DNA of 64,000 bases. Origin: Chryseobacterium gotjawalense (GTDB taxonomy: Bacteria; Bacteroidota; Bacteroidia; Flavobacteriales; Weeksellaceae). Numbering within the stretch: the stretch's first letter is position 1; each line of letters starts with the position of its first letter. The translations under genes and the position numbers were made by a program. Shown here piece by piece: positions 24,259 to 33,610 of this stretch. The notes beneath the pieces were generated by a model. The model was given only the letters and a program-made list of their open reading frames with translations, was not told the DNA's origin and searched no databases. The stretch is from the NCBI RefSeq assembly GCF_030012525.1, contig NZ_CP124855.1, positions 992,001 through 1,056,000 on the forward strand, written 5' to 3'.

Positions 24259-26130
24259 TTAGTTTTTGATAAACTTCAACGATTCTTTATCAAGTTTTAA
24301 AATATACACGCCCGGAAGAAGTTTTGGTAGATCAATTGAATTTCTGTTTTTCAGCGGAACATTTAATTGGAAAATCTGTTTCCCTGAGAAATCATAAACT
24401 GACGCACTCTGAATCTTTTCGAGTTGATTTCCTTTAACATACAAAGTGTTCCCTATCACCGGATTTGGATAAATAGAAACTTTTTCTTTTTTAGCAACAT
24501 TGATATCTGCTGCTGATAAAACACCCAAATCTGAGCAATAATCAGAAGGATATGATTCCCATTCTGAAAGCTTAAAGGAGGTGGTCGGCTGTGTTACCGT
24601 TGGATACCGATAAAGGGAAATTTCAGACAAAGTTGCAGAATTACTCACATAAGGACTTCCTACAGCATCCACAGTAGTTGAACCATAACGGAGTTCCACA
24701 TAATTGCTTCCATTAAAAGTCATTTGTGGTGATGCCGAAACAAACCTTGCCTCATCATTGGAAATACAGGCAAAATGTGAATTTGGATTAAGGATAACAA
24801 AGGTTTGATTATTTTCTACGATGCCCTCTAATTCATAAGGAGCTGGATAATAATAATTACTCCCACTATAAAACTGAATATTAATGCGATACTTGTTCAA
24901 ATTAACAGTATGCCCGGTTTTATTCATGATTTCAAGAGCTTTATTATCAGCTGTTCCTTCCAAATATTTGGTAATCATTAAATCTTTTGCATAAATATCC
25001 TCATCTAAAGTGGTTACGGACAACAAATTACTTTCCGGTGATTCGGTGTAATTTCGGTAATATGCTTTTACTGTAAATTGATAAGAGGTAGACGGAGAAA
25101 GATGATCTGCCGTAAAATTTGCATTTTTTGTATAGCCCACCGAATTTCCGTTTTGAAAGATTTTATATCCTAAAACATCGCGATCTGAAGAAGGAGTCCA
25201 GCTTAAATTAACAAAATACGCACTGGTCTGCGCACTGCTTAAATTCTGTGGAGCTTGCGGAGTGATGACCGCGGGACTTTGCGACCAAATTTTGTCTACC
25301 CATTCCGGATGATCGATAAAAGGATTTCTGTTTTTCTGAATCGCATACACCGTATTGTTTCTCTCAATTTCTTTTGGCGAAACGGGATCATTCTTATGCC
25401 ATTGCAGAAGCATTGCTAAAAACCAATCTTCATAAGCCTTCTCTTCCGTCCCATCCAGAGGGCTTGTATCATTTGCCGGGGAAGTTCCGTTATAGTAATT
25501 GAAAGAATTTAATTTTCCTTCATACCGAACAACATAATACAATAAGGTTCTGGCGATATCGCCCCTAAATTCAGAATTTGGCTCATATACTCTCCCAGTG
25601 TAGGCGGAATTTGGCGTGCCGTTTTTGCTGATTTTAGAACCATTAGTAAAAGTATGATAATTCGGTGTTCCGGCAATTCCGTAAGGATAATTACTTCTCA
25701 GTTGATTAATTTTCGCATCGGTAGGGATCACAAAAAACAAATCAGAATACATAGGATAATTGCTGTTGAAACTACTCTGCGGCATCATGTGTTCACGGTT
25801 ATACCCCAAACCTTCAGTGGCGGCAGAACTGATGAGATTTTCTTTGGTATAATGATAAGCAGTGGTTCCGTTTGGATTATTGCTGTACATATCCAGTAAA
25901 TAAGTATTGTTCGATACATCATAATCATAATAATGATCCACGTCGGTCTGTCCATAGAAATTGGGCAAATCGCCATAATGCCAGGCAATGGTTTTGGCGG
26001 AGATGATATCGTGAAGTTTAGATTTTAGTTCATACCCATTAAGTCCAGAAGTCCCGTCATAATAATTTGTCGGCGATTGGGAAAAAAAGGAGGCAGGCAA
26101 TAAGAAAACAGAAAATAGAAGTTGTTTCAC
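24259..26130 (-). CDS. Secreted endonuclease I with Fn3, lamin-tail-like and T9SS domains
   Basis: A 623-residue exported nuclease. A signal peptide (1-18) is followed by the endonuclease I domain (about 20-290). This carries the His-Me-type active-site segment YNREHMMPQSSF and the conserved RGDIARTLLYYVVRYEGKL. A fibronectin type III domain follows (about 297-375, PQNLSSAQTSAYFVNLSWTPSSDRDVLGYKIF). Next comes a lamin-tail-domain-like segment (about 380-510, MITKYLEGTADNKALEIMNKTGHTVNLNKY). The end is a T9SS type A sorting domain (VSIYPNPVIGNTLYV to SLKFIKN). It should degrade extracellular DNA for nutrients or to loosen biofilm. All expected domains are intact. Confidence 0.9.
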   Translation of the reverse strand: MKQLLFSVFLLPASFFSQSPTNYYDGTSGLNGYELKSKLHDIISAKTIAWHYGDLPNFYGQTDVDHYYDYDVSNNTYLLDMYSNNPNGTTAYHYTKENLISSAATEGLGYNREHMMPQSSFNSNYPMYSDLFFVIPTDAKINQLRSNYPYGIAGTPNYHTFTNGSKISKNGTPNSAYTGRVYEPNSEFRGDIARTLLYYVVRYEGKLNSFNYYNGTSPANDTSPLDGTEEKAYEDWFLAMLLQWHKNDPVSPKEIERNNTVYAIQKNRNPFIDHPEWVDKIWSQSPAVITPQAPQNLSSAQTSAYFVNLSWTPSSDRDVLGYKIFQNGNSVGYTKNANFTADHLSPSTSYQFTVKAYYRNYTESPESNLLSVTTLDEDIYAKDLMITKYLEGTADNKALEIMNKTGHTVNLNKYRINIQFYSGSNYYYPAPYELEGIVENNQTFVILNPNSHFACISNDEARFVSASPQMTFNGSNYVELRYGSTTVDAVGSPYVSNSATLSEISLYRYPTVTQPTTSFKLSEWESYPSDYCSDLGVLSAADINVAKKEKVSIYPNPVIGNTLYVKGNQLEKIQSASVYDFSGKQIFQLNVPLKNRNSIDLPKLLPGVYILKLDKESLKFIKN

Positions 26131-26328
26131 TGGATAAATTTTTCCACTAAATTACAATATATGTTTTTGAAATAAATGGAAACCTGCTATTAATTTTTAC
26201 CGATAAAAACACGCTGACTGCATAAAATTATATGATTATTAATTTTTATTTATCAATTCCATGGATAACACAATAATTAATTTTACGATTTTGTACATTT
26301 TCTATATCTTTGAGAACAAATATAAAAT

Positions 26329-27468
26329 ATGAACAGCGAGACTACTCACAACCTTAATATGATCGCAGAAACCGCCAGAGATTTTGCAGAAAAGAATATC
26401 CGTCCTAACATTATGGACTGGGACGAAAGCCAAACTTTCCCCGTAGAATTATTTCACCAGCTGGGAGATATGGGATTCATGGGAATCGTGATTCCGGAAG
26501 AATATGGCGGTTCGGGCCTGGGTTACCACGAATATGTTACTATTTTGGATGAAATTTCACAGGTAGATCCTTCGATAGGACTTTCCGTTGCTGCTCATAA
26601 TTCACTGTGCACCAACCATATTTATGAATTCGGGAATGAGGAACAAAGACACAGATGGTTGCCACAACTCGCTTCCGGTAAAGTCATCGGTGCCTGGGGA
26701 TTAACCGAACATAACACCGGGTCCGATTCAGGAGGAATGAGCACTACTGCCGTAAAAGATGGTGACGACTGGATTATTTCAGGAGCAAAAAACTTTATTA
26801 CGCACGCCATTTCAGGAGATATCGCCGTAGTAATGACCAGAACCGGTGAAAAAGGAGCTAGAAATAATTCTACTGCGTTTGTATTAGAAAAAGGAATGGC
26901 AGGATTTACATCAGGTAAAAAAGAAAACAAATTGGGAATGCGCGCCTCAGAAACGGCAGAACTTATTTTTGACAGCGTACGAGTTCCCGATGCAAACCGC
27001 TTAGGAGAAGTGGGTTCTGGCTTTAAACAAGCGATGAAAATCCTGGATGGTGGTAGAATTTCTATTGCTGCCTTAAGTTTAGGAATTGCAAAAGGTGCAT
27101 ATAAAGCTGCTTTAAAATATTCGAAAGAAAGACATCAGTTCGGAAAAGCAATCAATCAGTTCCAGGCAATTAATTTCATGCTGGCTGATATGGCCACAGA
27201 AATTGATGCTGCAGAATTATTGATTCAGCGTGCTTCAAATCTGAAAAACGCCAAACAGCCAATGACCAAAGAAGGAGCAATGGCAAAATTATATGCTTCT
27301 GAAGCTTGTGTAAGAATCGCTAATAATGCTGTTCAAATTTTCGGAGGTTATGGTTATACTAAAGATTTCCCGGCTGAAAAATACTATAGAGATTCTAAAC
27401 TCTGTACAATTGGAGAAGGAACTTCTGAAATCCAAAGATTGGTAATAGGAAGAGAAATTTCAAAATAA
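26329..27468 (+). CDS. Acyl-CoA dehydrogenase
   Basis: A 379-residue FAD enzyme that introduces the alpha-beta double bond in acyl-CoA thioesters. The signature WGLTEHNTGSDSGGMSTTA (about 124-142) and the C-terminal QIFGGYGYTKDFPAEKYYRDSKLCTIGEGTSEIQRLVIGREI are diagnostic. The catalytic Glu of this family is expected at the IGEGTSEIQ block. Length matches the short/branched and butyryl-CoA dehydrogenase classes, and chain specificity cannot be read. It is monocistronic, with a TATCTTTG box at 26305-26312 and a terminator at 27490-27522. Confidence 0.94.
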   Translation: MNSETTHNLNMIAETARDFAEKNIRPNIMDWDESQTFPVELFHQLGDMGFMGIVIPEEYGGSGLGYHEYVTILDEISQVDPSIGLSVAAHNSLCTNHIYEFGNEEQRHRWLPQLASGKVIGAWGLTEHNTGSDSGGMSTTAVKDGDDWIISGAKNFITHAISGDIAVVMTRTGEKGARNNSTAFVLEKGMAGFTSGKKENKLGMRASETAELIFDSVRVPDANRLGEVGSGFKQAMKILDGGRISIAALSLGIAKGAYKAALKYSKERHQFGKAINQFQAINFMLADMATEIDAAELLIQRASNLKNAKQPMTKEGAMAKLYASEACVRIANNAVQIFGGYGYTKDFPAEKYYRDSKLCTIGEGTSEIQRLVIGREISK

Positions 27469-27489
27469 TTTTTTAAAAAAATATAATTA

Positions 27490-27522
27490 AAAGCTGCTTC
27501 ATTGATGAGTCAGCTTTTTTTT
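27490..27522 (+). terminator. Terminator of the acyl-CoA dehydrogenase gene
   Basis: AAAGCTG and CAGCTTT pair around a 14-nt loop, followed by a run of nine T. Confidence 0.75.
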
Positions 27523-27563
27523 TATTAAACTGAATGTATATATTTGTTAAAATTAAAAATTGA

Positions 27564-28037
27564 ATGGATAAAATTGATTCCCTAAATCAGGTTGCAGAAT
27601 TTCACAAAACATTTAATGCGCCTGTATTGGAAAAACCTACAATTCCCGATTTTGACCGGTGCAACTTAAGAATTGCACTTTTGCAGGAAGAATTAAATGA
27701 ACTGAAAGATGCCATCGCCGACAATAATTTGGTAGAAATTGCAGACGCTTTATGTGATTTACAATATGTTTTAAGCGGAGCGGTGTTAGAATTTGGATTG
27801 GGCGAAAAATTTGTAAAATTATTTAATGAAGTTCAGCGCTCCAATATGTCCAAAGCCTGCGCAAACCAACAGGAAGCAGCAGAAACAATCGCATTTTATA
27901 AGGAAAAAGGGGAAGCCGCTTACGCTCAAAATTCCGGAGATAAAATTAATGTACACCGCCTGTCTGATCACAAAGTTCTTAAAAATCTCTATTACTCACC
28001 GGCTGATCTGAAAACCATCCTGAAAGAAGAATTATAA
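27564..28037 (+). CDS. MazG-like nucleoside triphosphate pyrophosphohydrolase
   Basis: A 157-residue protein of the all-alpha NTP pyrophosphohydrolase family. The metal-binding pattern is readable: Glu43xxGlu46, then Glu58xxAsp61 in EELNELKDAIADNNLVEIADALCDLQYV, with Asp65 also present. These enzymes hydrolyse noncanonical or excess nucleotides to the monophosphate plus pyrophosphate and keep the nucleotide pool clean. The C-terminal extension (DKINVHRLSDHKVLKNLYYSPADLK) is common in phage and Bacteroidota relatives and probably covers the active site. Next to it is a gene for a thioredoxin-like lipoprotein, 26 bp downstream. Confidence 0.85.
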   Translation: MDKIDSLNQVAEFHKTFNAPVLEKPTIPDFDRCNLRIALLQEELNELKDAIADNNLVEIADALCDLQYVLSGAVLEFGLGEKFVKLFNEVQRSNMSKACANQQEAAETIAFYKEKGEAAYAQNSGDKINVHRLSDHKVLKNLYYSPADLKTILKEEL

Positions 28038-28063
28038 TAATCCATTTTTCAATTACCTACTCA

Positions 28064-28624
28064 ATGAGAAATTTTACTAAAACAATACTCACTGCATCTA
28101 CGTTGTTTCTTGCGTTACAATCCTGCAATTCACAGAAAATTGTGATTAACCGTGAAGTAGAAACAAAAAATGATGGAAAAATGCTTTTAGGGCATCAAAC
28201 AAAAAATCAACTCTTAAAAGAGCCTTACAGTGAATGGTTCGTAAAAGAACACCACGAATACCAAATTGATCAGAAAGCAATTGCCGAGCTAAAAAAAGAA
28301 AAACTGAATTCTTACAACATCACTTTGGTGATGGGCACCTGGTGCCAAGACAGCCATCGCGAAGTTCCCAGATTATTCAAAATATTGGAAGCGGTTGGAT
28401 ATCCCGAAAACAAGCTCACCATGATTGCGGTCAACCGTAAAAAAGAAGCTCCCAATGGCGAGGAAGGGCCCTTAAATATTCAGCGGGTCCCGACCATCAT
28501 CGTACAGAAATACGGCAAAGAAATTGGCAGGATTATTGAAAGTCCTTCAACAGGATATCTCGAAAGAGATTTAGTGGATATCCTTAAAAAAGACAATACT
28601 TCCCTTAAAGATTTAATAAAATAA
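28064..28624 (+). CDS. Thioredoxin-like lipoprotein with WCQDS motif
   Basis: A 186-residue protein with a lipoprotein signal peptide (lipobox around LQSC, Cys21). The thioredoxin fold is indicated by ITLVMGTWCQDSHREVPRLFKILEAVG and PTIIVQKYGKEIGRI, which contains the cis-Pro region (RVPTII). The active site is C-x-x-S (WCQDS) rather than CxxC. It could therefore form mixed disulfides but not an internal one, as in some isomerases and in Bacteroidota relatives of this type. It lies in the periplasm or on the outer membrane. It is followed at once by the DUF4230-like gene, so the two are likely co-transcribed. Confidence 0.82.
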   Translation: MRNFTKTILTASTLFLALQSCNSQKIVINREVETKNDGKMLLGHQTKNQLLKEPYSEWFVKEHHEYQIDQKAIAELKKEKLNSYNITLVMGTWCQDSHREVPRLFKILEAVGYPENKLTMIAVNRKKEAPNGEEGPLNIQRVPTIIVQKYGKEIGRIIESPSTGYLERDLVDILKKDNTSLKDLIK

Positions 28625-28626
28625 AT

Positions 28627-29241
28627 TTGAAAGCAAACCAAAAACCAGTTTTCTTTATCGCCGGCGCAGTAGTGATGTTGCTCCTCTTTTTTCTGTGGAA
28701 TTCTTTAACAAAAAAAGCTGAAGACAAAGTTCAGAACGACTATTACATCATTACCAATCAAATAAGAAAGCTGAATAAACTGGTCGTGCTGGAACAGGAT
28801 TTCTCGAGCATGCAGAAAACGAAAATCACTTCACAGATGTTAGGCAGCTCGCTGCTACCTTCCTCTGAAAAGCAGATTATCACCTTTACCAAAACCAATG
28901 CACAGGTAACCTACGACTTGTCTAAAATGAAAATAAAAGTTGATTCCATCAATAAAAAACTCATTATTACAGAATTACCAAATGCCGAAATCCGAATCAT
29001 TCCAAGCGTTGAAATTCAATCTTTGGATGACGCTTTCTTTAATCGGTTTACCAGCAAAGATTTTCAGAAAATCACCCAGTCAGCAAAAGACAATGCTTAT
29101 AAAACCGTCAACCAAAACCGACTTCGGGATGAAGGTAAAAAACAACTTTTAAAAGATTTGGATCAAATATTTGTTTTGGCAAAGGCTTTGAACTATAAAA
29201 TAGAAGACCAGACCGGTCAGATCGATTTATCAAAACTTTAA
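28627..29241 (+). CDS. DUF4230-like membrane-anchored protein (TTG start)
   Basis: A 204-residue protein with one N-terminal membrane helix (FFIAGAVVMLLLFFLWNSLT) and a soluble domain rich in Lys, Ser and Thr. The pattern of hydrophobic strands (ITFTKTNAQVTYDLSKMKIKVDSINKKLIITELPNAEI) then an amphipathic C-terminal helix matches the DUF4230 family, whose function is unknown. No ATG lies at the expected position. A TTG at 28627, 2 nt after the upstream stop, gives the full membrane helix, and the next ATG (near 28674) would cut it. Translation is therefore probably coupled to the previous gene. Confidence 0.72.
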   Translation: MKANQKPVFFIAGAVVMLLLFFLWNSLTKKAEDKVQNDYYIITNQIRKLNKLVVLEQDFSSMQKTKITSQMLGSSLLPSSEKQIITFTKTNAQVTYDLSKMKIKVDSINKKLIITELPNAEIRIIPSVEIQSLDDAFFNRFTSKDFQKITQSAKDNAYKTVNQNRLRDEGKKQLLKDLDQIFVLAKALNYKIEDQTGQIDLSKL

Positions 29242-29251
29242 TTATCGAACT

Positions 29252-29440
29252 ATGGATTCACCCCAAAATAAAAAAAACAAAGAAGCCCGCGTAAAAAAGG
29301 AAAATGAGGATTTACCCAATCTACCGGCCGCTACTGAAGAAATAAAAAATGAACATGCTGTAAAAAAACAAATTAAAAAAACTTCCAGATTACAGCCCGA
29401 TGGCAAGACCGATAATACAGGACAAAACAGTGAAAATTAA
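29252..29440 (+). CDS. Small hydrophilic Lys-rich protein of unknown function
   Basis: A 62-residue protein (MDSPQNKKNKEARVKKENEDLPN...) with about a quarter lysine, no hydrophobic core and no cysteine. It is probably intrinsically disordered. It begins 10 nt after the DUF4230-like gene and ends at a strong terminator, so it behaves as the last cistron of that operon. I do not recognise it. Small charged proteins like this are common downstream of envelope genes in Flavobacteriia, but no role can be given. Confidence 0.55.
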   Translation: MDSPQNKKNKEARVKKENEDLPNLPAATEEIKNEHAVKKQIKKTSRLQPDGKTDNTGQNSEN

Positions 29441-29459
29441 TTTTTCGCTGTTTTTTTAT
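29423..29459 (+). terminator. Terminator of the 28.0-29.4 kb operon
   Basis: ACAGTGAAAA and TTTTTCGCTGT pair around TTAA and are followed by TTTTTTT. The left arm includes the last codons of the small gene. Confidence 0.75.
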
Positions 29460-29562
29460 TGTTAAAGTATTATTAAAGTCCGGCAGCACCAGCCAAATGT
29501 CACACAATTTGCATGCAATATGTTACTCATACCATTATGCAGAATCCAACAAACTTTCAGCA

Positions 29563-29934
29563 ATGACATATACTATAACCGGAGTTTTCCCAACCATCGA
29601 CGACGCAATTTCAGCAGCTGCGACCTTAACCAAAGCAGGATTTATCAAACAATTTCCTGGTTTTACAAAAAATACAAAATTTCAACCTGAATCTTTGATA
29701 GAAGATCACTTTATCGACCGGAATGAAATTTCAGTGTATACGCCCAACTTAAACCGGGCACATAAAGCGAAAAACATTTTGATGAAATTTGGAGCTGAAC
29801 TCAATAAAATAACAGGTCTTTACCATGAAAAAGTTCAGGATGTAAAACAAGCGAAAACCTCATTAACGCTCTCGAATAAAAGAAAAAACCTGAAGAAAAA
29901 TAAAATCAGGCTAAGGCAGAAACCATTAAACTGA
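29563..29934 (+). CDS. YflT/GsiB-like stress-domain protein, paralogue of the gene at 33033
   Basis: The open frame begins at 29497, but the ATG at 29563 gives an N-terminus (MTYTITGVFPTIDDAISAAATLTKAGF) that aligns with MSYTIVGMFPNNEDLDRVERQLESAGF of the gene at 33033. I therefore choose that start, giving 123 residues. The fold is that of general-stress proteins with a heat-induced YflT-like domain: a short ferredoxin-like alpha/beta unit. The second half has NEISVYTPNLNRAHKAKNILMKFGAELNKI, matching TVYTEEMDRAEKAKKIMNDEGAINVNE of the paralogue. A Lys-rich tail (KRKNLKKNKIRLRQKPLN) follows. Function is unknown. Confidence 0.72.
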   Translation: MTYTITGVFPTIDDAISAAATLTKAGFIKQFPGFTKNTKFQPESLIEDHFIDRNEISVYTPNLNRAHKAKNILMKFGAELNKITGLYHEKVQDVKQAKTSLTLSNKRKNLKKNKIRLRQKPLN

Positions 29935-29962
29935 CTACCTTCGCAATATTTTTTTTAATAGT

Positions 29963-30000
29963 TAGAAATCGTCTCAAATGGAAAGATATGGGGCGATTTC
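29963..30000 (+). terminator. Terminator hairpin after the stress-domain gene
   Basis: AGAAATCGTCTC (29963-29974) pairs with GGGGCGATTTCT (29989-30000), with a few G-T pairs, followed by a short T-rich stretch. Confidence 0.6.
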
Positions 30001-30173
30001 TTATTTAAGAAGATGATTTTAACAACTTCATGAAATAAACTTTTCATTTTCAAAAACCAAACCCTTTCTCTTCAACGCTTAAAAAAATTCTCTTATTTTC
30101 CAACTGGATATCATCAGTTTTCAATAATGGATAGTTTTCACTAAAAGACAATCCGATAAAGCAAAAAAATCCT

Positions 30174-30181
30174 TATTTTTG
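30174..30181 (+). promoter_or_regulatory. thrS -7 promoter element
   Basis: TATTTTTG, 22 nt before the thrS start. A clear -33 box is not visible. Confidence 0.45.
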
Positions 30182-30203
30182 CAACTTAAATTTTTAGTTC
30201 AAA

Positions 30204-32123
30204 ATGATTAAAATCACTCTTCCCGATGGAAGCATCAAAGAATTTGAAGGCGCGATAACTCCGCTTGACGTAGCAAAATCAATTAGCGAAGGTTTGGCAA
30301 GAAATACCATTTCTGCAATTCTAAACGGAACACAGGTAGAAACAACCACTCCTATAACCACAGATTCTACGCTTCAATTGCTGACCTGGAACGATGATTT
30401 GGGTAAAAAAGCATTTTGGCATTCCTCTGCACACCTTTTAGCACAGGCGATTATGGAGTTTTATCCGCAGGCAAAATTAACGATAGGTCCGGCAATTGAG
30501 CAGGGTTTTTATTATGACGTAGATTTCGGCGATGAGTCTTTATCTGAAAAAGATTTCGAGAAAATAGAAAAAAAAATGCTGGAGAATGCGAAGAAAAATA
30601 CAACCTTCAGTCTATACCCGGTTTCAAAAGCAGATGCGTTAAAGGAATACGCAGACAATCCCTATAAAACAGAATTAATTTCTAACCTTAATGACGGGGA
30701 AATTACTTTCTGTACCCACGATAACTTCACAGACTTATGTCGTGGTGGCCATATTCCGTCAACCGGAATTGTAAAAGCAGCAAAAATTCTTAACGCTGCC
30801 GGAGCGTACTGGAGAGGAGACGAAAAAAACAAACAGTTAACCCGTGTGTACGGAATCACTTTCCCGAAACAAAAAGATTTAACTGAATATTTAGAACGTC
30901 TTGAAGAAGCAAAGCGTCGGGACCACAGAAAACTAGGTAAAGAATTAGGAATCTTTGCTTTCTCAGAAAAAGTAGGTGCAGGTTTACCGTTATGGTTACC
31001 AAAAGGAACTGCACTCCGCAAAAAACTCGAGGATTTTTTATCGGCTGCTCAGAAAAAATCAGGTTACGAATTCGTAATGACGCCGCATATTGGTGCCAAA
31101 GAATTATATGTAACATCAGGTCACTGGGATAAATATGGTGCTGATAGTTTTCAGCCCATCAAAACTCCAAACGAAGGTGAAGAGTTTATGTTAAAACCAA
31201 TGAACTGTCCACATCACTGCGAAATCTATAAAGTGGGACAATGGTCTTACAAAGATTTACCAAAACGGTTTGCAGAATTCGGAACGGTTTACAGATACGA
31301 ACAGTCAGGAGAACTCCATGGTTTGACCAGAGTCCGTGGCTTTACCCAGGATGACGCACACATTTTCTGTACGCCAGATCAGTTGATGGCTGAATTCGAA
31401 AATGTAATTGATTTAACATTATACGTTTTTAAATCTTTAGGATTTGAAGATTTTGTCACCCAGGTTTCATTAAGAGATCCGGAGAACAAAGAAAAATATA
31501 TCGGCAGCGATGAAAACTGGAAAAAAGCGGAAGACGCTATTATACAGGCTGCGCAAAAGAAAGGCTTAAACTATGTGATTGAATATGGCGAGGCAGCTTT
31601 CTATGGTCCGAAACTCGATTTCATGGTCAAAGATGCGCTCGGTCGTAAATGGCAATTAGGAACGATTCAGGTCGATTACAATTTACCCGAAAGATTTGAT
31701 CTCTGGTACAACGGAAGCGACAACGAAAAACACCGGCCAGTAATGATTCACCGTGCGCCATTCGGTTCTATGGAACGGTTTATTGCGATTTTGCTGGAAA
31801 ATACAGCAGGAGATTTCCCTCTTTGGTTAGCTCCAAATCAGTTCACTATTTTACCGATTAGTGAAAAATATGTGGATTATGCAAAAAAAGTTTCACAATT
31901 GCTGGAAAATCACGATATTTGTGGTCTGGTTGATGAACGAAACGAGAAGACGGGTAAAAAAATCCGGGATGCAGAATTACAAAAACTGCCATTTATGCTG
32001 ATCGTAGGTGAAAATGAAGAAGGTACCGGAACTGTTTCTGTAAGAAGAAGAGCCGAAGGAGATCTGGGAACCATGAGCGTAGAAGACTTTATCAATTACT
32101 TCAAAAAAGAAGCAAAAATTTAA
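30204..32123 (+). CDS. thrS: Threonyl-tRNA synthetase
   Basis: A 639-residue class II aminoacyl-tRNA synthetase of full length. It opens with a TGS domain (1-60). The editing domain contains [11 protein letters not shown] (about 73-83) and CRGGHI. The catalytic domain has [14 protein letters not shown] (zinc-binding Cys/His) and [26 protein letters not shown] (motif 2). Motif 3 is [12 protein letters not shown], and the anticodon-binding domain is at the C-terminus. It charges tRNA-Thr and edits misacylated Ser-tRNA. It is followed 35 nt later by infC, the usual order. Confidence 0.97.
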   Translation: MIKITLPDGSIKEFEGAITPLDVAKSISEGLARNTISAILNGTQVETTTPITTDSTLQLLTWNDDLGKKAFWHSSAHLLAQAIMEFYPQAKLTIGPAIEQGFYYDVDFGDESLSEKDFEKIEKKMLENAKKNTTFSLYPVSKADALKEYADNPYKTELISNLNDGEITFCTHDNFTDLCRGGHIPSTGIVKAAKILNAAGAYWRGDEKNKQLTRVYGITFPKQKDLTEYLERLEEAKRRDHRKLGKELGIFAFSEKVGAGLPLWLPKGTALRKKLEDFLSAAQKKSGYEFVMTPHIGAKELYVTSGHWDKYGADSFQPIKTPNEGEEFMLKPMNCPHHCEIYKVGQWSYKDLPKRFAEFGTVYRYEQSGELHGLTRVRGFTQDDAHIFCTPDQLMAEFENVIDLTLYVFKSLGFEDFVTQVSLRDPENKEKYIGSDENWKKAEDAIIQAAQKKGLNYVIEYGEAAFYGPKLDFMVKDALGRKWQLGTIQVDYNLPERFDLWYNGSDNEKHRPVMIHRAPFGSMERFIAILLENTAGDFPLWLAPNQFTILPISEKYVDYAKKVSQLLENHDICGLVDERNEKTGKKIRDAELQKLPFMLIVGENEEGTGTVSVRRRAEGDLGTMSVEDFINYFKKEAKI

Positions 32124-32158
32124 AAAAATTAGAATTTAACCAATTAAAATAAGACACC

Positions 32159-32722
32159 ATAGCACAAAAATTTCATTACAGAGGTAGAGGTCCACAGAGA
32201 CGTGTTCAAGAAGATTTGCACCAGATTAATCAAAAAATCCGGGCAAGAGAAGTACGTTTAGTAGGTGATAATGTGGAACCAGGCGTTTATCCGCTAGAAA
32301 AAGCTCTTGAAATAGCAAAAGATCAGGAATTAGATTTAGTGGTTATTTCAGATAAAGCAGAACCTTTTATTTCCAGAATTCTGGATTATAAAAAGTTTCT
32401 TTATGAGCAAAAAAAGAAGCAGAAAGAACTAAAGGCCAAACAAGTAAAAGTGACCGTAAAAGAAATCCGATTTGGTCCGCAAACCGATGAGCATGATTAC
32501 GATTTCAAGAAAAAACACGCCGAAAAATTCTTAGAAGAAGGTTCAAAACTGAAGACTTATGTTTTCTTTAAAGGCCGTTCGATCATCTTTAAAGATCAGG
32601 GAGAAATCCTTCTTCTTAAATTAGCACAGGAATTAGAGCACGTTGGAAAAGTTGATCAATTGCCGAAATTAGAAGGCAAGAGAATGATTATGATGATGAG
32701 CCCGAAAAAACCGGCTAAGTAA
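32159..32722 (+). CDS. infC: Translation initiation factor IF-3 (AUA start)
   Basis: A 187-residue factor when read from the ATA at 32159. The protein begins (M)[28 protein letters not shown], the expected N-terminus. No ATG, GTG or other strong start exists between the in-frame TAA at 32150 and residue 20, and the first TTG (32216) would lose conserved residues. IF-3 rejects AUU- and AUA-type starts, so such a start codon gives autorepression, as with AUU in E. coli infC. The rest matches the family: [31 protein letters not shown] and the C-domain. The C-terminus, [12 protein letters not shown], is the part duplicated at 33611. Confidence 0.93.
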   Translation: MAQKFHYRGRGPQRRVQEDLHQINQKIRAREVRLVGDNVEPGVYPLEKALEIAKDQELDLVVISDKAEPFISRILDYKKFLYEQKKKQKELKAKQVKVTVKEIRFGPQTDEHDYDFKKKHAEKFLEEGSKLKTYVFFKGRSIIFKDQGEILLLKLAQELEHVGKVDQLPKLEGKRMIMMMSPKKPAK

Positions 32723-32795
32723 AGTTGATGATTAGTTGATTTTTCAACTTTGAATTATAAAATAGTAAAGAGATTCTTTTGAGTCTCTTTTTTTT
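32681..32795. repeat. infC 3' end and terminator, functional copy
   Basis: The last codons of infC, a following TTGATGATTAGTTGA segment, CTTTGAATTATAAA and the hairpin AAAGAGA..TCTCTTT with T-run (32767-32794) recur in the same order at 33611-33739 with about 20% changes and a small insertion. Confidence 0.8.
32767..32794 (+). terminator. Terminator of thrS-infC
   Basis: AAAGAGATTC and GAGTCTCTTT form a hairpin with a four-T loop, followed by a T-run. Confidence 0.85.
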
Positions 32796-33032
32796 GCGTT
32801 AAATGAAATACTTTTTACAAAATCGCATGCTGAAAATAGCTATAGATGAAGAAAAAATTAATCTTAGATAAGCCACTTTAATTACAGCAAAATTTTCATT
32901 TAAAGAAACTTTAGCGAAATTTCCGTTTCAGTATTATGTGTTAAAAACTTGTAAAGTTGATTATAGGCATTGATTTTGTCATCATTTTTGATATGATATC
33001 AATTACCAAATCACCTTAAAAATTTTTAAATT
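32796..33032. other. Intergenic region before the second stress-domain gene
   Basis: No gene is seen. The stretch presumably holds the promoter of the gene at 33033; it contains TTG and TTTTG boxes but no ideal -7 element that I can fix. Confidence 0.35.
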
Positions 33033-33557
33033 ATGTCGTATACCATCGTGGGAATGTTCCCGAACAATGAAGATTTAGATAGAGTCGAAAGACAATTGGA
33101 AAGTGCCGGTTTTCCAAAAGAAGATTATACTATTTCGCGCTATTCCACTACAGCATTAGACGATAAATCCTCAGGTTTTAATCATTACAAAGAAGATGAA
33201 AAAACTTCGGGATTTTGGCATTGGCTTTTCGGTGATAATGAAAATGAAAAAAATAAATACAGTTATGCGGGTACAAAAAGTAATATTGTAACCGTTTATA
33301 CCGAAGAAATGGACCGTGCGGAGAAAGCGAAAAAAATCATGAACGATGAAGGAGCCATTAACGTAAACGAATTTACAAAAGAAAGATATCCTGCATCCGC
33401 TGAAAAACATAATGAATTAAGTGAAGCGGAGCGCGCCAGAATAATCAGTAAAGCAAAAAACAATCTTTATTTTACCGACGCTACCCGGTTTTATGACACT
33501 ACAAGCGATGGCATGGAGTCGGATATGGACTCTGAAGGAAGTAGAAATACCTTTTAA
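33033..33557 (+). CDS. YflT-like stress-domain protein with acidic tail
   Basis: A 174-residue soluble protein. The N-terminal unit (MSYTIVGMFPNNEDLDRVERQLESAGFPKEDYTISRY, about 1-37) and TVYTEEMDRAEKAKKIMNDEGAINVNE (about 89-115) are shared with the protein at 29563, so the two are paralogues. Between them is an insert with WHWLFGDNENEKNKYSY. The C-terminal 45 residues are rich in Ser, Asp and Glu and end ESDMDSEGSRNTF. The family name comes from Bacillus general-stress proteins; the molecular role is not known. This gene sits between two copies of the infC 3' end and appears to be an insertion. Confidence 0.72.
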   Translation: MSYTIVGMFPNNEDLDRVERQLESAGFPKEDYTISRYSTTALDDKSSGFNHYKEDEKTSGFWHWLFGDNENEKNKYSYAGTKSNIVTVYTEEMDRAEKAKKIMNDEGAINVNEFTKERYPASAEKHNELSEAERARIISKAKNNLYFTDATRFYDTTSDGMESDMDSEGSRNTF

Positions 33558-33610
33558 AAAAAATTAAATCACATCGATGTCGATAGTATTGAAATCGATT
33601 TTTTAGCCTG

